Positions 8,960 to 20,395 are shown, numbered from the stretch's first letter. The stretch: DNA of 64,000 nt from Hordeum vulgare subsp. vulgare (GCF_904849725.1 NC_058518.1:11552147-11616146); one strand, 5' to 3'. The notes: generated from the sequence alone by a model not told the origin. Translations and numbers: made by a program.

Positions 8960-11900
8960 ATGACCAAGGGCCAGACCAGCAAGATGGAGCGAGGAAGAAG
9001 AAGGGGAAGACGGCGGCGCCTGCTCAGCGGCGACAGCGGCCGCTGCCGGCGGGATGGATCCAGGGCGATTTTCTCCCCTCCACGGTGACGGAGGGGGATC
9101 TGCTGCAGCTGGTGGAGCACGGGATGATCGTGCACAAGTCCTGGAGGCTGCCGGTGGAGAACGAGGTCGAGCCAGCGCCTCGAGAGGGGGAGCGCGTCAT
9201 GCTGCTCAGCCACGTCTACCGAGGTTTTTCTTTGCCCCCGCATCCTTTCTTCAAGGGCATCATGAATCACTTCGGGGCCCAACTTCACCATTTTCCTCCG
9301 AATGCCATCGCCCACCTTTCTGCCTTCATAGTTTTATGCGAGTGTTTCATCGGCTGCCCTCCCCATTGGGGTTTGTTCAAACACATCTTTTCCGCCCGAT
9401 CCCAAACCATCAGACGACTTAGCCAGTCGGATGATAAGACGCATCTCCTCCAGCTCTGCGGGGGTTTAGGATTCCAGAAAAAGAGTCGGAGTAGTTATCC
9501 TGCTCTTCAGTTAAGTGAGTCGGTCAGGAACTGGCAGTCGACGTGGTTCTACTGCCAGGATATCGCCTGTCCGAATGCGTCGACTGGGCTGCCTCCTTTT
9601 AGTTTAGATCGGCCCGCCCCGCCCAAGCAGCTCGCGCTCTCGAAGGCGGAGAAGAACGACATCCAGCCCTTGGTTGAGGCACTCGTGGACGTCGTCAGGA
9701 GGGGGGGTCACCGGCATAGACTTGCTGGAGGTCTTCCTTGGTCGGCGGATCCAGCCTCTGCAGGCTCGCGACCATGCCATGTGGCATTACACGGGGCCCG
9801 AAGACTCCACTCGGACCAACGTGGTGGGCGTGACTGAGGAGAGGGTGACCTCGTGGGTGCTCCAAATCACGGGCCCCTGCGAGAATCCCAAAGGATATCG
9901 GCGAGTGAAGCCTTACAGCGCGGATCATCGTCCACCGAATCAGGTGAGTGACGCTTGTCGAGTGCACTGAACTGTCTTAATTCTTGTCATTTGTCTATAT
10001 CTCTGTGTGATGTATGATGTTGCCGACTGAAATTTATGCAGGCGTGGACCAACTGGTTCTCCCCCGTCTCGAATGGGAATCCGGCGGAGGAAGAAGAGGA
10101 AGGCAGCCAGGAGGGCAGCGTGGAGAGTGCCGAGTACGTCTCCGACAGCGGGGAATCGGAGGAGGAGACCAGCGAGGAGGAGGAAGAAGATGAAGAGCAG
10201 GACTCGCCACCTCCGCAACCAGAGCATCGGACCAAGCGCCGACACGAGCCCGCCGTCCTCTCGGCTCCTCCCGCGTCTTCGAGTGCTCCGCCTACTGCCC
10301 CGGTGGTCCCGAGTGTTCGTAGCACTAAGAGGACCAGGGATGCCGCCGCTGAGCCTGCGGGTCAGTCTTCTAAGGCGGCCAAGCCGAGTGGGCCTAAGCC
10401 TCGGAAGGCTCTGCCGCGAATGAGGGTTGCTGTCCCTGTCACCTCCACGTAAGTGTATCCAGCTTACAATTCTTTCTGATATCCGAGTGAACTTATGTTT
10501 ACTGGCCGAATGGATTTCACTTGACAGGGTCGCTACTTCTGCCACCTCTCCAGCGCGTCAGGAAGACGATCCCATGGACACGGACAACGTCTTCTCGTCC
10601 CAGCCAGGTGCGTTGTAGGGGCGTCGAGTGTTTTACACTATCGCGTCTCGAATTCTATCATAGGTCTTGCTTCTTTCTTTTTCTGAGACCTCGAGTCATT
10701 CGGCCTGTCAGGGGCAATTTGCCTGGACGAGGGCGACCAGGGGAGAGCCGACCCAGCTGTGGAGCCTGTTCTTGAGGCTGCTCCTCCTGCTGCCGCTCTC
10801 GTCGCCGACGTGCTGCCGACTGAGGCGCTGCCACAGACTGAACCAGTGCTGGTGGATGAGGAACCGACTGGGGCGGACCTTGGGATGCCCCAGGAACCTC
10901 CGACGATTCCAGGCTCGTCGAATGCTGAATTCAGCATCCAGCGTCTTGTGGAGGAGCAGGTGGGAGCGGCCAAGGGGGCTATGGTGCAGGCGGAACTGAT
11001 GGCTGGAGAAGCCAAGAGGGCCTACGACTCCGTTGCGGCCTTGTACCAGCGGAGCTTGGAGCTGCGGGATGATATCCGAGTAAGTGGTCTAGTAAGTATT
11101 TACTTTTCTCCTGTAACCCACTAGGTGTATTTAAATAGCAGCTGTCGTTTGCAATGGGTTCACTCTGAGTGAACCCAGTGGGTGTAGTCCCCGAGACTTC
11201 TGTCGAGTGCTTGCACCGACAGTTGCCTTTATACATATTGTCTTTACTTTGGTTGTGTCGAGTGCTTGCACCGACAGTATGACCGAGTACGAGTAGTTGT
11301 TGCAGTCGGAGTGCACTTACTGTAGGAGTCCCCGAGAGTAAGTTGTACTCAGGTCGGGTAGTATTGGCCTCGGAGGCGTAGGTAATAACATGCATCTCAA
11401 TAGGGCGGGCCTGCTTGAGGTGCATGCCAGTGGGGTCACTCTCAGTGAACCCACTGGGTGTAGTCCCCTAGACCGCTGTCGACTGCTTGCGTCGGCAGGG
11501 GTGTGAAGAACTTAGACTTTTAACTGTTGAACTTTCTGATTGTCTCTTGGTGCTTGGTGGCAGAAAACTTGTGAAATGGGGACGGCCTATGAGGCTCTCA
11601 GAGCGGAGAGGAACCAGTTCGCTGGTGAGCTTGATGCGGCTATGCTCGCAATGGCCGGCATGAAGGATGCTCTGGAGGGACGAGAGAAGTCCTTGGAGGA
11701 GGCTCGTGAAGCGAACAAGGTGTTGACTGAGGAAGTGGAAAGAATGAAGAAACAGAGGACTGCTCTCACGAATCAGATGGCCGTCCTGAACAGACGATGC
11801 ATAGCTCAGGAGAAGTATGTCAACGACTGGGCTGGGCAGATGATGACACGTCTGGCTGGTAAGTCTTATGTTTTGCCGAGTGCTTGTACTGTGTGCGTGA

Positions 11901-12429
11901 CACTCGGCGTTGATTGTATGCTTGTCCTTTTGTTGCAGATTTTTGCGTTGATGCTGAAGCTGAAGCAGTGGACGTGGAGCGGTCCATTCGCGACAACGTG
12001 CCACTCGACGAGGACGCCAATCGGGATCTGCTCCGGACGCATATCCGCGTAGGCAAAGTGGGTCCTTTCATCGGTCGACTGAGAGAGGTCGTCGGCCGAA
12101 TTGACAAGGAACTTTGGCCAGAAGATGAGTCGCGGCAGGAGATGGAGAGCCTGATGGCGCGACTGGAGGAGATTCCGAACCGAGTGCAATCGTGGAAGAA
12201 ATCGGCAGCGCGTTGCGGTGCAGATGTTGCTCTGTCCTTGGTTCGAGTCCATTGCAAGGAGGCGCGTGAGGAGAAACTGAAGACACTGAAGGTCACCAAC
12301 ACAAAGAAGCATCGATTCGAAGACTTCATGGAGACGTTCCTTGAGAGTGCTACCCGCATCACCGACGGAATCGACTTGGACACCTTCGTGGAGCCCTCCA
12401 GTCCTGGCGCCGGCCCAGCTGACGCGTAA
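8960..12429 (+). CDS. Six-exon antisense gene of the Tat element (putative gypsy-type transposon domain protein)
   Basis: Six exons with GT-AG introns: 8960-9943, 10042-10448, 10528-10607, 10712-11079, 11564-11858, 11939-12429 (stop TAA). The ATG at 8960 has a strong context (GCCGCCATGA). Exon 1 carries a domain with HPFFKGIMNHFG, FPPNAIAHLSAF and LCECFIGCPPHWGLFKHIF; I recognise this as the plant 'putative gypsy type transposon' family (PF04195). Exon 2 is very acidic (EEEEGSQEGS, EEEEEDEEQD) followed by basic Lys/Arg-Pro stretches that could be nuclear localisation signals. Exons 4-6 are Ala/Glu/Leu-rich and probably coiled coil. Two lesions: a frameshift near 8990, and an extra G in the run at about 9700-9706. 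The role of these antisense proteins is unknown; a regulatory or nuclear role is only a guess. Confidence 0.75.
11156..11457. repeat. Strong dyads inside intron 4 of the antisense gene
   Basis: At 11156-11176 GGGTTCACTC-T-GAGTGAACCC is a perfect 10 bp inverted repeat. At 11428-11457 a longer dyad, CAGTGGGGTCACT then AGTGAACCCACTG, has 13 bp arms with one mismatch. Between them a block reading TGTCGAGTGCTTGCACCGACAG recurs in variants. The same CGAGTG words occur throughout the antisense half of this element and in the array at 12606-13776. Confidence 0.8.
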
Positions 12430-12605
12430 GAAAACTTTATCCTCGGTATGCCGAGTGTTTATCTGTAAGGTACTTTGGCCACTTCTGTTGGCCGTCACAT
12501 TCTTAAATCGGTGTGGGTAAGCTTGATCTGCACCGAGTTAACTATCTTTGCGAGAATTTTGGAATCTGAATCAAAGCGTGTACTCTTGTGTTTGAATGTT
12601 GTTTC

Positions 12606-13776
12606 GAGTGCGACGTTTAGTGCACACTCGGAGGAAGTGATTACTTGGGTGACCCTGGATCACAGCAAAGTCCCCGAGTGTGACGTTTAGTACACACTCG
12701 GAGGAAGTTAGAACTTAGGTGATTCTTGGTCACAGCTAAGTCCCCGAGTGCGACGCTTAGTGCGCACTCGGAGAAAGTTAGTACTTAGGTGATTCTTGAT
12801 CACAACTAAGTCTCTGAGTGTGAAGTTTAGTGTACACTCGGAGGAAGTTATTACTTAGGTGATTCTTGATCACAGCTAAGTCCCCGAGTGTGACGTTTAG
12901 TGTAGACTCGGAGGAAGTTAGAACTTAGGCGATTCAGGATCGCAACTAAGTCCCCGAGTGGGACGTTTAGTACACACTCGGAGAAATTAGAACTTAGGTG
13001 ATTCTTGATCACAGCTAAGTCTCTGAGTGCGACGGTTAGTGTACACTCGGAGGAAGTTATTACTTAGGTGATTCTTGATCATAGCTAAGTCCCCGAGTGC
13101 GACGCTTAGTGCACGCTCGGAGAAGGTTATTACTTAGGTGATTCTTGATCACAGCTAAGTCCCCGAGTTTAGTTCACGCTCGGAGAAAGTTATTACTTAG
13201 GTGATTCTCGATCACAGCTAAGTTCCCGAGTTTAGTTCACGCTCGGAGATAGTTATTACTTAGGTGATTCTTGATCACAGCTAAGTTCCCGAGTGCGACA
13301 CTTAGTGCACGCTCGGAGAAAGTTATTACTTAGGCGATTCAGGATCGCAGCTAAGTCCCCGAGTGCGACGCTTAGTGCACGCTCGGAGAAAGTTATTACT
13401 TAGGCGATTCAGGATCGCAACTAAGTCCCCGAGTGCGACGCTTAGTGCACGCTCGGAGAAAGTTATTACTTAGGCGATTCAGGATCGCAGCTAAGTCCCC
13501 AAGTGCGACGCTTAGTGCACGCTCGGAGAAAGTTATTACTTAGGCGATTCAGGATCGCAGCTAAGTCCCCGAGTGCGACGCTTAGTGCACGCTCAGAGAA
13601 AGTAATTACTTAGGCGATTCAGGATCGCAGCTAAGTCCTCGAGTGCGACGCTTAGTGCACGCTCGGAGAAAGTTAGAACTTAGGCGATGCAGGATCGCAG
13701 CTAAGTCTCCGAGTGTGACATTTAGTACACACTCGGAGGAAGTTAGAACTTAGGCGATTCAGGATCGCAGCTAAGT
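12606..13776. repeat. 17-unit, about 70 bp tandem array of paired hairpins
   Basis: The period is 70 bp, with two units shortened to about 62 bp. Each full unit holds two dyads. Stem A is CTTAG-x-GTGAT...ATCAC-xx-CTAAG or the same with GCGAT...ATCGC. Stem B is CCGAGTGTG...CACACTCGG, CCGAGTGCG...CGCACTCGG or weaker variants. The array lies 180 bp downstream of the antisense gene stop and about 120 bp beyond the polyprotein stop, so it would fall in the 3' region of both convergent transcripts. It encodes nothing that I can support. Confidence 0.9.
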
Positions 13777-13897
13777 TTTTTTTTTGTGTGTGTGTGACCG
13801 GAGTCAGCAACCGCGGAAGAATTCGGAATCTGCAAGAACTGAATCTGCTTTATATTATTTCATCAATATTTGTTCTTTACACTGCTTCAGTCGACGA

Positions 13898-16800
13898 TCA
13901 CGTGTAGAAGCGCTTGAGGAGGTCTCCGTTCCATGCACGCGGCTCGTCTGTCTCCCTCTGGATGTTGTAGAGTCTGTATGCTCCGTTGTTTAGCACCTTG
14001 GAGATGATGAAAGGTCCTTCCCAGGCCGGAGCCAACTTGTGGGGTCTTTGCTGATCCACTCGGAGCACTAAGTCGCCTGCTTGGAATGTGCGACTTCTGA
14101 CGTGACGCGCATGAAAGCGTCGCAGATCTTGCTGATAAATGGTTGAACGAGTTAGCGCCATCTCGCGCTCCTCCTCTAGAAGATCTACTCCATCTTGCCT
14201 TGCTTGTTCTGCTTCAGCTTCGGAGAAGAGTTCGACTCGTGGAGCATTATGAAGCAAGTCACTCGGGAGGACCGCTTCTGCTCCATAGACGAGGAAGAAC
14301 GGTGATCGCCCCATTGATCTGTTCGGAGTGGTGCGGAGACCCCAAAGCACTGAAGGTAACTCGGTGACCCATGCGCCAGCGGCGTGTCCCACCTCTCGTA
14401 GGAGTCGGGGCTTCAAACCTTGAAGAATAAGCCCGTTCGCCCGCTCAGCTTGTCCATTGGACTGAGGATGTGCTACGGAAGCAAAATCCACTCGGATACC
14501 TTGGCTTGCACAGAAACCTTTGAACCTGTCCGAGTCGAAGTTTGTCCCATTGTCCGTGATTATGATGTGGGGTACACCGAATCTGGAGATGATGTCCCTA
14601 ATAAACTTGACGGCTGTTGAGGCGTCGAGTTTCTTGATGGGCTTGGCTTCGATCCATTTCGTGAACTTGTCGACTGCCACCAACAGATGTGTGTATCCCC
14701 CTTGGCCTGTCTTGAATGGTCCGACTGAATCTAATCCCCAAACTGCAAACGACCACACAAGAGGAATTGTCTTCAACGCAGATGTTGGCTTGTGGGATTT
14801 GTTGGAGTAGAACTGACAGCCTCCACATCGGTCGACCATATCTTTAGCCATCTCGTTTTCCTGCAGCCAAAAGAAACCGGCTCTGAACGCCTTGGCGACG
14901 ATTGCTCTCGAAGAAGCGTGATGACCGCAGGTTCCCGAGTGAATATCCTCCAGGATCAGCTGCCCCTCCTCTGGGGAGATGCATCGTTGAAGAACACCTG
15001 AGACGATTTCCTTGTACAATTGGTCGTCGATGACAGTGAATGACTTCGACCTGCGGACTATTTGCCTGGCTTGGACTTCGTCTTCTGGAAGTTCTTGCCT
15101 CAGGACATATGCAATGATCGGCACAGTCCAATCGGGGATGACAGCCAGAAGCTCCATGACCAGATCAACCACAGCAGGTACATCGACTTCAGTCGGATCT
15201 GTTGAGCTCTTGGGTTGTACTGGTTCCTCTGTGAAAGGATCTTCTTTGACTGAGGGAAGGTGGAGGTGCTCGAGGCAGACATCACTCGGGACTGGTCTCC
15301 GAGTGGATCCGAGTTTTGCCAACTCATCAGCTGCTTGGTTCTTCAATCTCGGTACATGGTGGAGCTCTAGACCTTTAAACTTCTTCTCCAGCTTCCTCAC
15401 TGCATTGCAGTATGTGGTCATGGTGGGGTTCCTGACGTCCCACTCTTTCATCACTTGATTGACCACCAAATCCGAATCGCCGTAGACCATCAGGCGATGG
15501 ACGCTGAGTGAGATGGCCATGCGCAATCCGTAGAGGAGAGCTTCATACTCTGCCTCGTTATTGGAGGAATCGAAGTGTATCTGTAGCACGTACTTGAGCT
15601 TGTCGCCCTTTGGTGATATGATCACAACGCCAGCGCCGGAGCCATTCAACATCTTAGACCCATCGAAGAACATTGTCCAATGAGCCGAGCAGATGTGGGT
15701 CGGTTGCTGTTGTTCTACCCATTCTGCTATAAAGTCAGCCAGAGCTTGAGACTTAATAGCTTTCTTGGCCTCGAACTTGATGTCGCAGTACAACATCTCC
15801 ATTGCCCACTTCGCCACTTGACCTGACGCATCTTGATTGTGGAGAATTTCCGACAATGGAGCATCAGAAACGACAGACACCGAGTGGTCTTGGAAATAAT
15901 GGGCCACCTTCTTCGCAGTCATGTAAATCCCGTAGATAAGTTTTTGATAATGGGGATACCTCTGCTTGGAAGGAGTCAGGACTTCGGAGACGTAGTACAC
16001 TGGCCGTTGAACTTTGTATGCTTTGCCTTCTTCTTCTCGTTCGACTGTAAGAACAGTACTGCCGACTTGATTTGTAGCCGTGATATACAGAAGAAGGGGC
16101 TCTTTACTGAGCGGAGCAGTAAGAACCGGCTGGGTGGAAAGTAGGACTTTGAGGTCGTCGAATGCGACTTGGGCTTCGTCTGTCCACTCGAAAGTATCTG
16201 ATTTCTTCATGAGTCGGTACAGAGGAAGTGCTTTCTCGCCGAGTCGACTGATGAACCCGCTCAAAGCCGCTAGGCAACCTGTGAGCCGTTGAACATCATG
16301 TAGTCTGACCGGCCTCTCCATTCGGACGATGGTCCCGATCTTTTCGGGGTTGACGTCGATCCCTCGTTCAGAAGCGAAGAAACCGAGTAACTTTCCGCTG
16401 GGAACACCGAACGAACATTTGGCTGGGTTGAGCTTGATATCGTACCTACGAAGGTTGGCGAATGTTTCTGCCAAGTCAGTCAGCAGGTCGGAACCTTTGC
16501 GTGACTTGACTACGATATCATCCATATATGCCTCCACATTCCGACCGATTTGGTCGAGGAGACATTTTTGGATCATGCGCATAAAGGTAGCTCCTGCATT
16601 CTTCAGACCGAAGGGCATAGTGATGTAGGAGAAGCACTCGAATGGGGTGATGAAGGCTGTTTTTAACTCATCGGGACCATACAGACAGATCTGATGATAG
16701 CCCGAGTAGGCATCAAGAAATGACAGACGCTCGCAACCCGCAGTCGAATCGACAATTTGATCTATGCGGGGGAGCGGAAAATGGTCTTTCGGGCAGACCT

Positions 16801-17110
16801 TATTGAGATGCTTGAAGTCGATGCACATTCGGAGCGACTTGTCCTTCTTGGGCACCATGACAACATTGGCGAGCCACTCGGAGTGGTGAACCTCGCGAAT
16901 GAAGTTGGCTGCTAGCAGTTTGGCCACCTCTTCCCCGATTGCCTTCCTCTTGTGCGCGGCGGACCGGCGCAGGCGCTCTCGGACGGGCCGAGCGGCAGGA
17001 TCCACGTGCAGTCGATGCTCAGTCAACTCCCTGGGTACACCTGGCATGTCAGAGGGTTTCCATGCGAAGATGTCCCAGTTCTCACGGAGGAATTGGGTGA
17101 GCTCGGCTTC
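13898..17110 (-). pseudogene. Tat Gypsy polyprotein: RT, RNase H, archaeal-type RNase H, integrase
   Basis: From the first Met at 17047 there are 1049 residues without a stop; the same frame continues upstream across one TAG at 17111-17113 into the protease. RT motifs: FLDAYSGYHQI near residue 110, MPFGLKNAGATF near 144-155 and YMDDIVVKS near 174. The first RNase H (about 315-445) has LYITATN where the catalytic Asp is expected, so it looks inactive. A second RNase H (about 457-580) has all four acidic residues: FFDGS, NNEAEYEAL, GDSDL and AADELAKLG. Integrase has an HHCC finger (about 703-745) and the triad D773, D832, E868 with 35-residue spacing, followed by a chromodomain-less C terminus. 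Apart from the TAG this part looks complete. Confidence 0.9.
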
Positions 17111-18061
17111 CTATTTAGGATCGAGGGTGGTGGAGATGTTCGTCGGTGCAGCAGAGTCGTCCGTGGGGTGGATGCTGACCTTCTTCGTCTCTCCTGCCGA
17201 CTGGAACGCAGATTCAGAAGCTGGCTTCTTCGAGCGCATCAGGTCGGCGGGGTCGACTGTTTTCTTGTACTCGTCGAGCTCGAGAACGGCCATCTGCTGG
17301 TCGGCGATTCTTGAACCTTGCTGTAGGCACTCTTCGGCTCGCTGTCGATTGCCCGTGATGGTGATCACACCCTTCGGGCCTGGCATCTTCAGCTTCAGGT
17401 ATACGTAACATGGACGGGCCATGAAACGCGCATACGCTGGGCGACCCAGAATTGCGTGATAAGCGCTCTGGAAATCGACCACTTCGAACGTCAGCTTCTC
17501 CTTGCGGAAGTTCTTGTCGGAGCCGAAAATGACGTCCAGCGCGATCTGGCCGAGTGACTTGGCCTTCCGTCCAGGGACGACTCCGTGGAACTGCATGCTG
17601 CTCTCGCTGAGTTTGGACATCGGAATGCCCATCCCCTTGAGTGTGTCGGCGTACATGATGTTCAAGCCGCTACCGCCATCCATGAGGACTTTGCGCAGTC
17701 AGACTCCTTCCACTACCGGGTCGACGACCAGAGCCTGTCTTCCCGGGGTGGGTACATGTACTGGATGATCCGACTGGTCGAAAGTGATCGCAGTCTGAGA
17801 CCATTTAAGGAACTTGGGACTGGTTGGAGTGGCCATGTTAACCTCCCTGTTCACCAGCTTCAGTCGACTCTTGCTTTCGATGTCAGCAAAAATCATGAGG
17901 GTTGCATGGACTTGGGGGAACGAATCCTCCTTATCCTCCTCATCTTGTTCAGGGTCCTTCTCACTTGGTTGCCCCTCGCTGAAACCCTGGATCAGGAGAC
18001 GACACTGTCGAGTGGTATGCTTCGCATATATGGGGTTGCCCTCTTCGTGTGAACCGGACAA
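17111..18061 (-). pseudogene. Gag C-terminus and aspartic protease of the Tat element
   Basis: The protease motif reads LMDGGSGLNIMY just downstream of an in-frame TGA near 17697. Further on are GSDKNFRKEKLTFEVVDF, YHAILGRPAYARFMA and an acidic linker ending DPK before the TAG at 17111-17113. The upstream part (HEEGNPIYAKHTTRQC...) is gag sequence joined to the main gag frame only after a one-base shift near 18045. The three lesions (frameshift, TGA, TAG) are single-base events in what would otherwise be one gag-pol reading frame. Confidence 0.85.
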
Positions 18062-19593
18062 GGCTGGTCCAGGATGGGATTGTTGAACTGCTTCTTCTTG
18101 GGGGTAAACTGCGCCTTCCCTTTGCCCTTGAACTTGGCATTGGTCACGACTGCAGCCTCTGCTTGCGGAGTGGATGGAGCTTTATGCTTCTGTTTCCGAG
18201 TGTTACTCCCGTCTCCATCACCGACTGTCTTGTGCTTGCCGCTCCGGATGCGGTCCTCTTCTTCGCCATTTGCATAGCGAGCCGCTATCTCCATCATCTT
18301 GCTCATGGAGATGTCGCCTGTTCGACCGAACTTTAGGTACAGCTCTCTGTACCGCACGCCTGCCTTGAAGGCGCAGACTGCTTGATGCTCGGTGACGTTC
18401 TCCACCGTGTGGTAGAGAGTTGTCCAACGCTGGATGAAGTCGCGCAGGGGCTCATTCGGCTTCTGGACGTAGTGCTGGAGCTCCACGAGGCCTGCAGGGT
18501 GCTTGCATGTCCCTTCAAAGGTCCTGATGAACACTCGGGCCAGATCCGCCCAACTGTAAATGCTCGAGGGGGCCAACTGGTTCAGCCACGCTCGCACCAA
18601 GCCGTCGAGCATCAGAGGGAGGTGCTTCATGGCGACATGGTCGTCCCCTCCTCCGATCTGGACTGCCACTCGGTAGTCATCCAACCACGTTTCCGGTTTG
18701 GACTCTCCTGTAAACCTACTGATTCCCGCTGCCAATCGGAAGTTGGGCGGGATGTCAGCTGAGCGGATGGCTCGACTAAAACACTCGGTACCGGACACGA
18801 TGGCCCTGCTTCCACTTGGACGGTCCATATAGTGACCATCACGGTGGGCTCGACCTCTGTCGACTCTTCGCTGGGCGATATGTCCTCTTGCGTCGGGTCT
18901 TGGGTCGTAAGTGTCGCCGACTGAACGCCGATCATCATGACGTCGGGACCCATAGGGCCCACCCCGCAGAGGGGTGCATGAGCGGCGTCGATCTTCATGA
19001 ATCATGGAACGGCTGCCTCCCCTGTGGCGCTGATGGGAACCAGGGCTGTGAACCGACCGATGCGTATTCCCGTGGACGGAACTATTATAGATCCGGTTGT
19101 GCGACTGGGAGACCGCCGAATTCTGTTGTTGTGTCATGTGCAACAGGGCTCGGATCTGCTCGATCCCCCTTCCTGCCTCTGAATCAGTCGGCTGGAGGGA
19201 ATCGGCTATCTTGGCAGCTGCAGCCAAGTTGAGGAGGGGCGTGCGGAACAACTCCACGTTGCTCCGCCGAGTGTGTCGACTGGCAGAACGGCGAGGTGGA
19301 CGGCGCGCACCGGATGCTTCACCGACCTCGCGCTCGCTTCGGCCAGCTTGACGGGGATCTTTATGGGAGTTGGCCATGTGAACTTCTGCTGCAGGCCCGC
19401 GACCCGCGTACTCGGAAGGAAACTCAGTCGGAACTGAGCCCGAGCGCTGGGAACGCGGGGCAATCACAACAGACTCCAGAACTGCCACCTGAGAAGACGC
19501 GATCTGGCGCGCCTGGGCGTGCTGCACCCAATGCTGGAGACGCGGACGGCGGGACCGCTTGTTTCGGCGCATGACGGAGGTGCAGGTCGACAA
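17992..19593 (-). pseudogene. Gag of the Tat Gypsy element
   Basis: A long frame of about 530 residues. The N-terminal third is rich in Arg/Ser/His. The conserved retrotransposon gag domain follows: PPNFRLAAGISRFTGESKPE, WLDDYRVAVQ, HLPLMLDGLVRAWLNQL, SWADLARVFIRTFEGTC, LRDFIQRWTTLYHTVENV and VCAFKAGVRYREL. A Lys-rich C terminus ends in the frameshift near 18045. The true start may lie further upstream, around a Met at 19776 in another frame (MSSGGDSSMGHQIFFG), which would need one more shift. Gag packages the element RNA into virus-like particles. Confidence 0.85.
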
Positions 19594-19823
19594 CGGAGCC
19601 TATTGTTGGAGAAGAAGAATGCCGTGGGCGCCGGCACGGAAGTGCGTAGCCCCACGACGGGAAGCGCCTCGACGTCGAGAGGAGCCTCCCGAAGCCACGC
19701 CGAATCGTCGACGATGAAGGAAAGAGCGCCGAAGAAGATCTGGTGACCCATGCTCGAATCTCCACCGGACGACATGACGAAAGGAAGTAGTCGCAAACTC
19801 GCCAGAAGTCGCTTAGACGCCTG

Positions 19824-19840
19824 CCCCACGATGGGCGCCA
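19824..19840 (-). other. Primer-binding site of the Tat Gypsy element
   Basis: On the minus strand TGGCGCCCATCGTGGGG lies two bases after the 5' LTR end CACGACA. TGGCGCC-type sites are standard for plant Gypsy elements and set the orientation of the element. Confidence 0.75.
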
Positions 19841-19842
19841 AC

Positions 19843-20390
19843 TGTCGTGGGTATAAGCCTGACAGTAGATGTGTAGGGTACGAATGAGATGGGCAGAGTC
19901 ATAGCTACGGCGAGATTGTATGAGTTCAGGCCCCTCTCCGGTGGAGGTAACAGCCCTACGTCTCAGTGCTCTCGGAGCTTGTTGTCGAGTGGAATATGGA
20001 ATACAATGATTTGCTAACCCCTCTACCAGTGGGGGAGGGTGGCTTATATAGAGTGCGCTGCCCTCCACAACGGTTCCGGTACAGGGGTGGAGTAGTGGCG
20101 ATTGAATGTGTACGTTACAGGTAACGTATGTCCTAAATGCTAATAAATGCACCCGAAAACGTACGACCGTTTCCTTCCAAGGGGTTACGATGTACCGAGT
20201 GGTATACAGTCGGTTGACCTACGAATGCTAGTCACCGACTGGAGGACCGAGGGTATGTTACCGACTGGACGACAGGGATTCCTTAATTCAGTCGGAGTTG
20301 ACTAAGGGTCTTGTCCTCTGCGAGCGGTAGTCCCTGGGTAGGACCTATAGGGCAGGCCTATGACCCTACCCTAGGACTATAACCCCATCA
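19843..20390 (-). repeat. 5' LTR of the Tat Gypsy element
   Basis: 548 bp with intact TG...CA ends on the minus strand; the TATA box TATATAAG lies near 20044-20050. About 15 differences from the other LTR by eye. Confidence 0.93.
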
Positions 20391-20395
20391 CATGG

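Larger units (their letters stand above)
7890..20390 (-). mobile_element. Tat-lineage Gypsy LTR retrotransposon with antisense gene
   Basis: LTRs at 7890-8438 (549 bp) and 19843-20390 (548 bp) are flanked by CATGG duplications (7885-7889, 20391-20395). On the minus strand the LTR runs from TGATGGGG to CACGACA; the outer end of the 3' copy has decayed to ATA. A primer-binding site TGGCGCCC follows the 5' LTR. The internal region is 11.4 kb: gag, protease, RT, RNase H, a second RNase H and integrase on the minus strand, then about 5 kb holding a tandem array and a spliced plus-strand gene. The second RNase H and the antisense gene are hallmarks of Tat-type (RIRE2/Grande/Retand-like) elements. 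By eye the LTRs differ at about 15 positions. Confidence 0.93.

Noticed and set aside
8662..10545. Minus-strand frames of 200-217 residues
   Set aside because: Shadow of the exons of the antisense gene, which has the splice sites and the domain match.
12606..13776. CRISPR-like regular repeats
   Set aside because: Repeats are contiguous with no unique spacers, in a plant retroelement.
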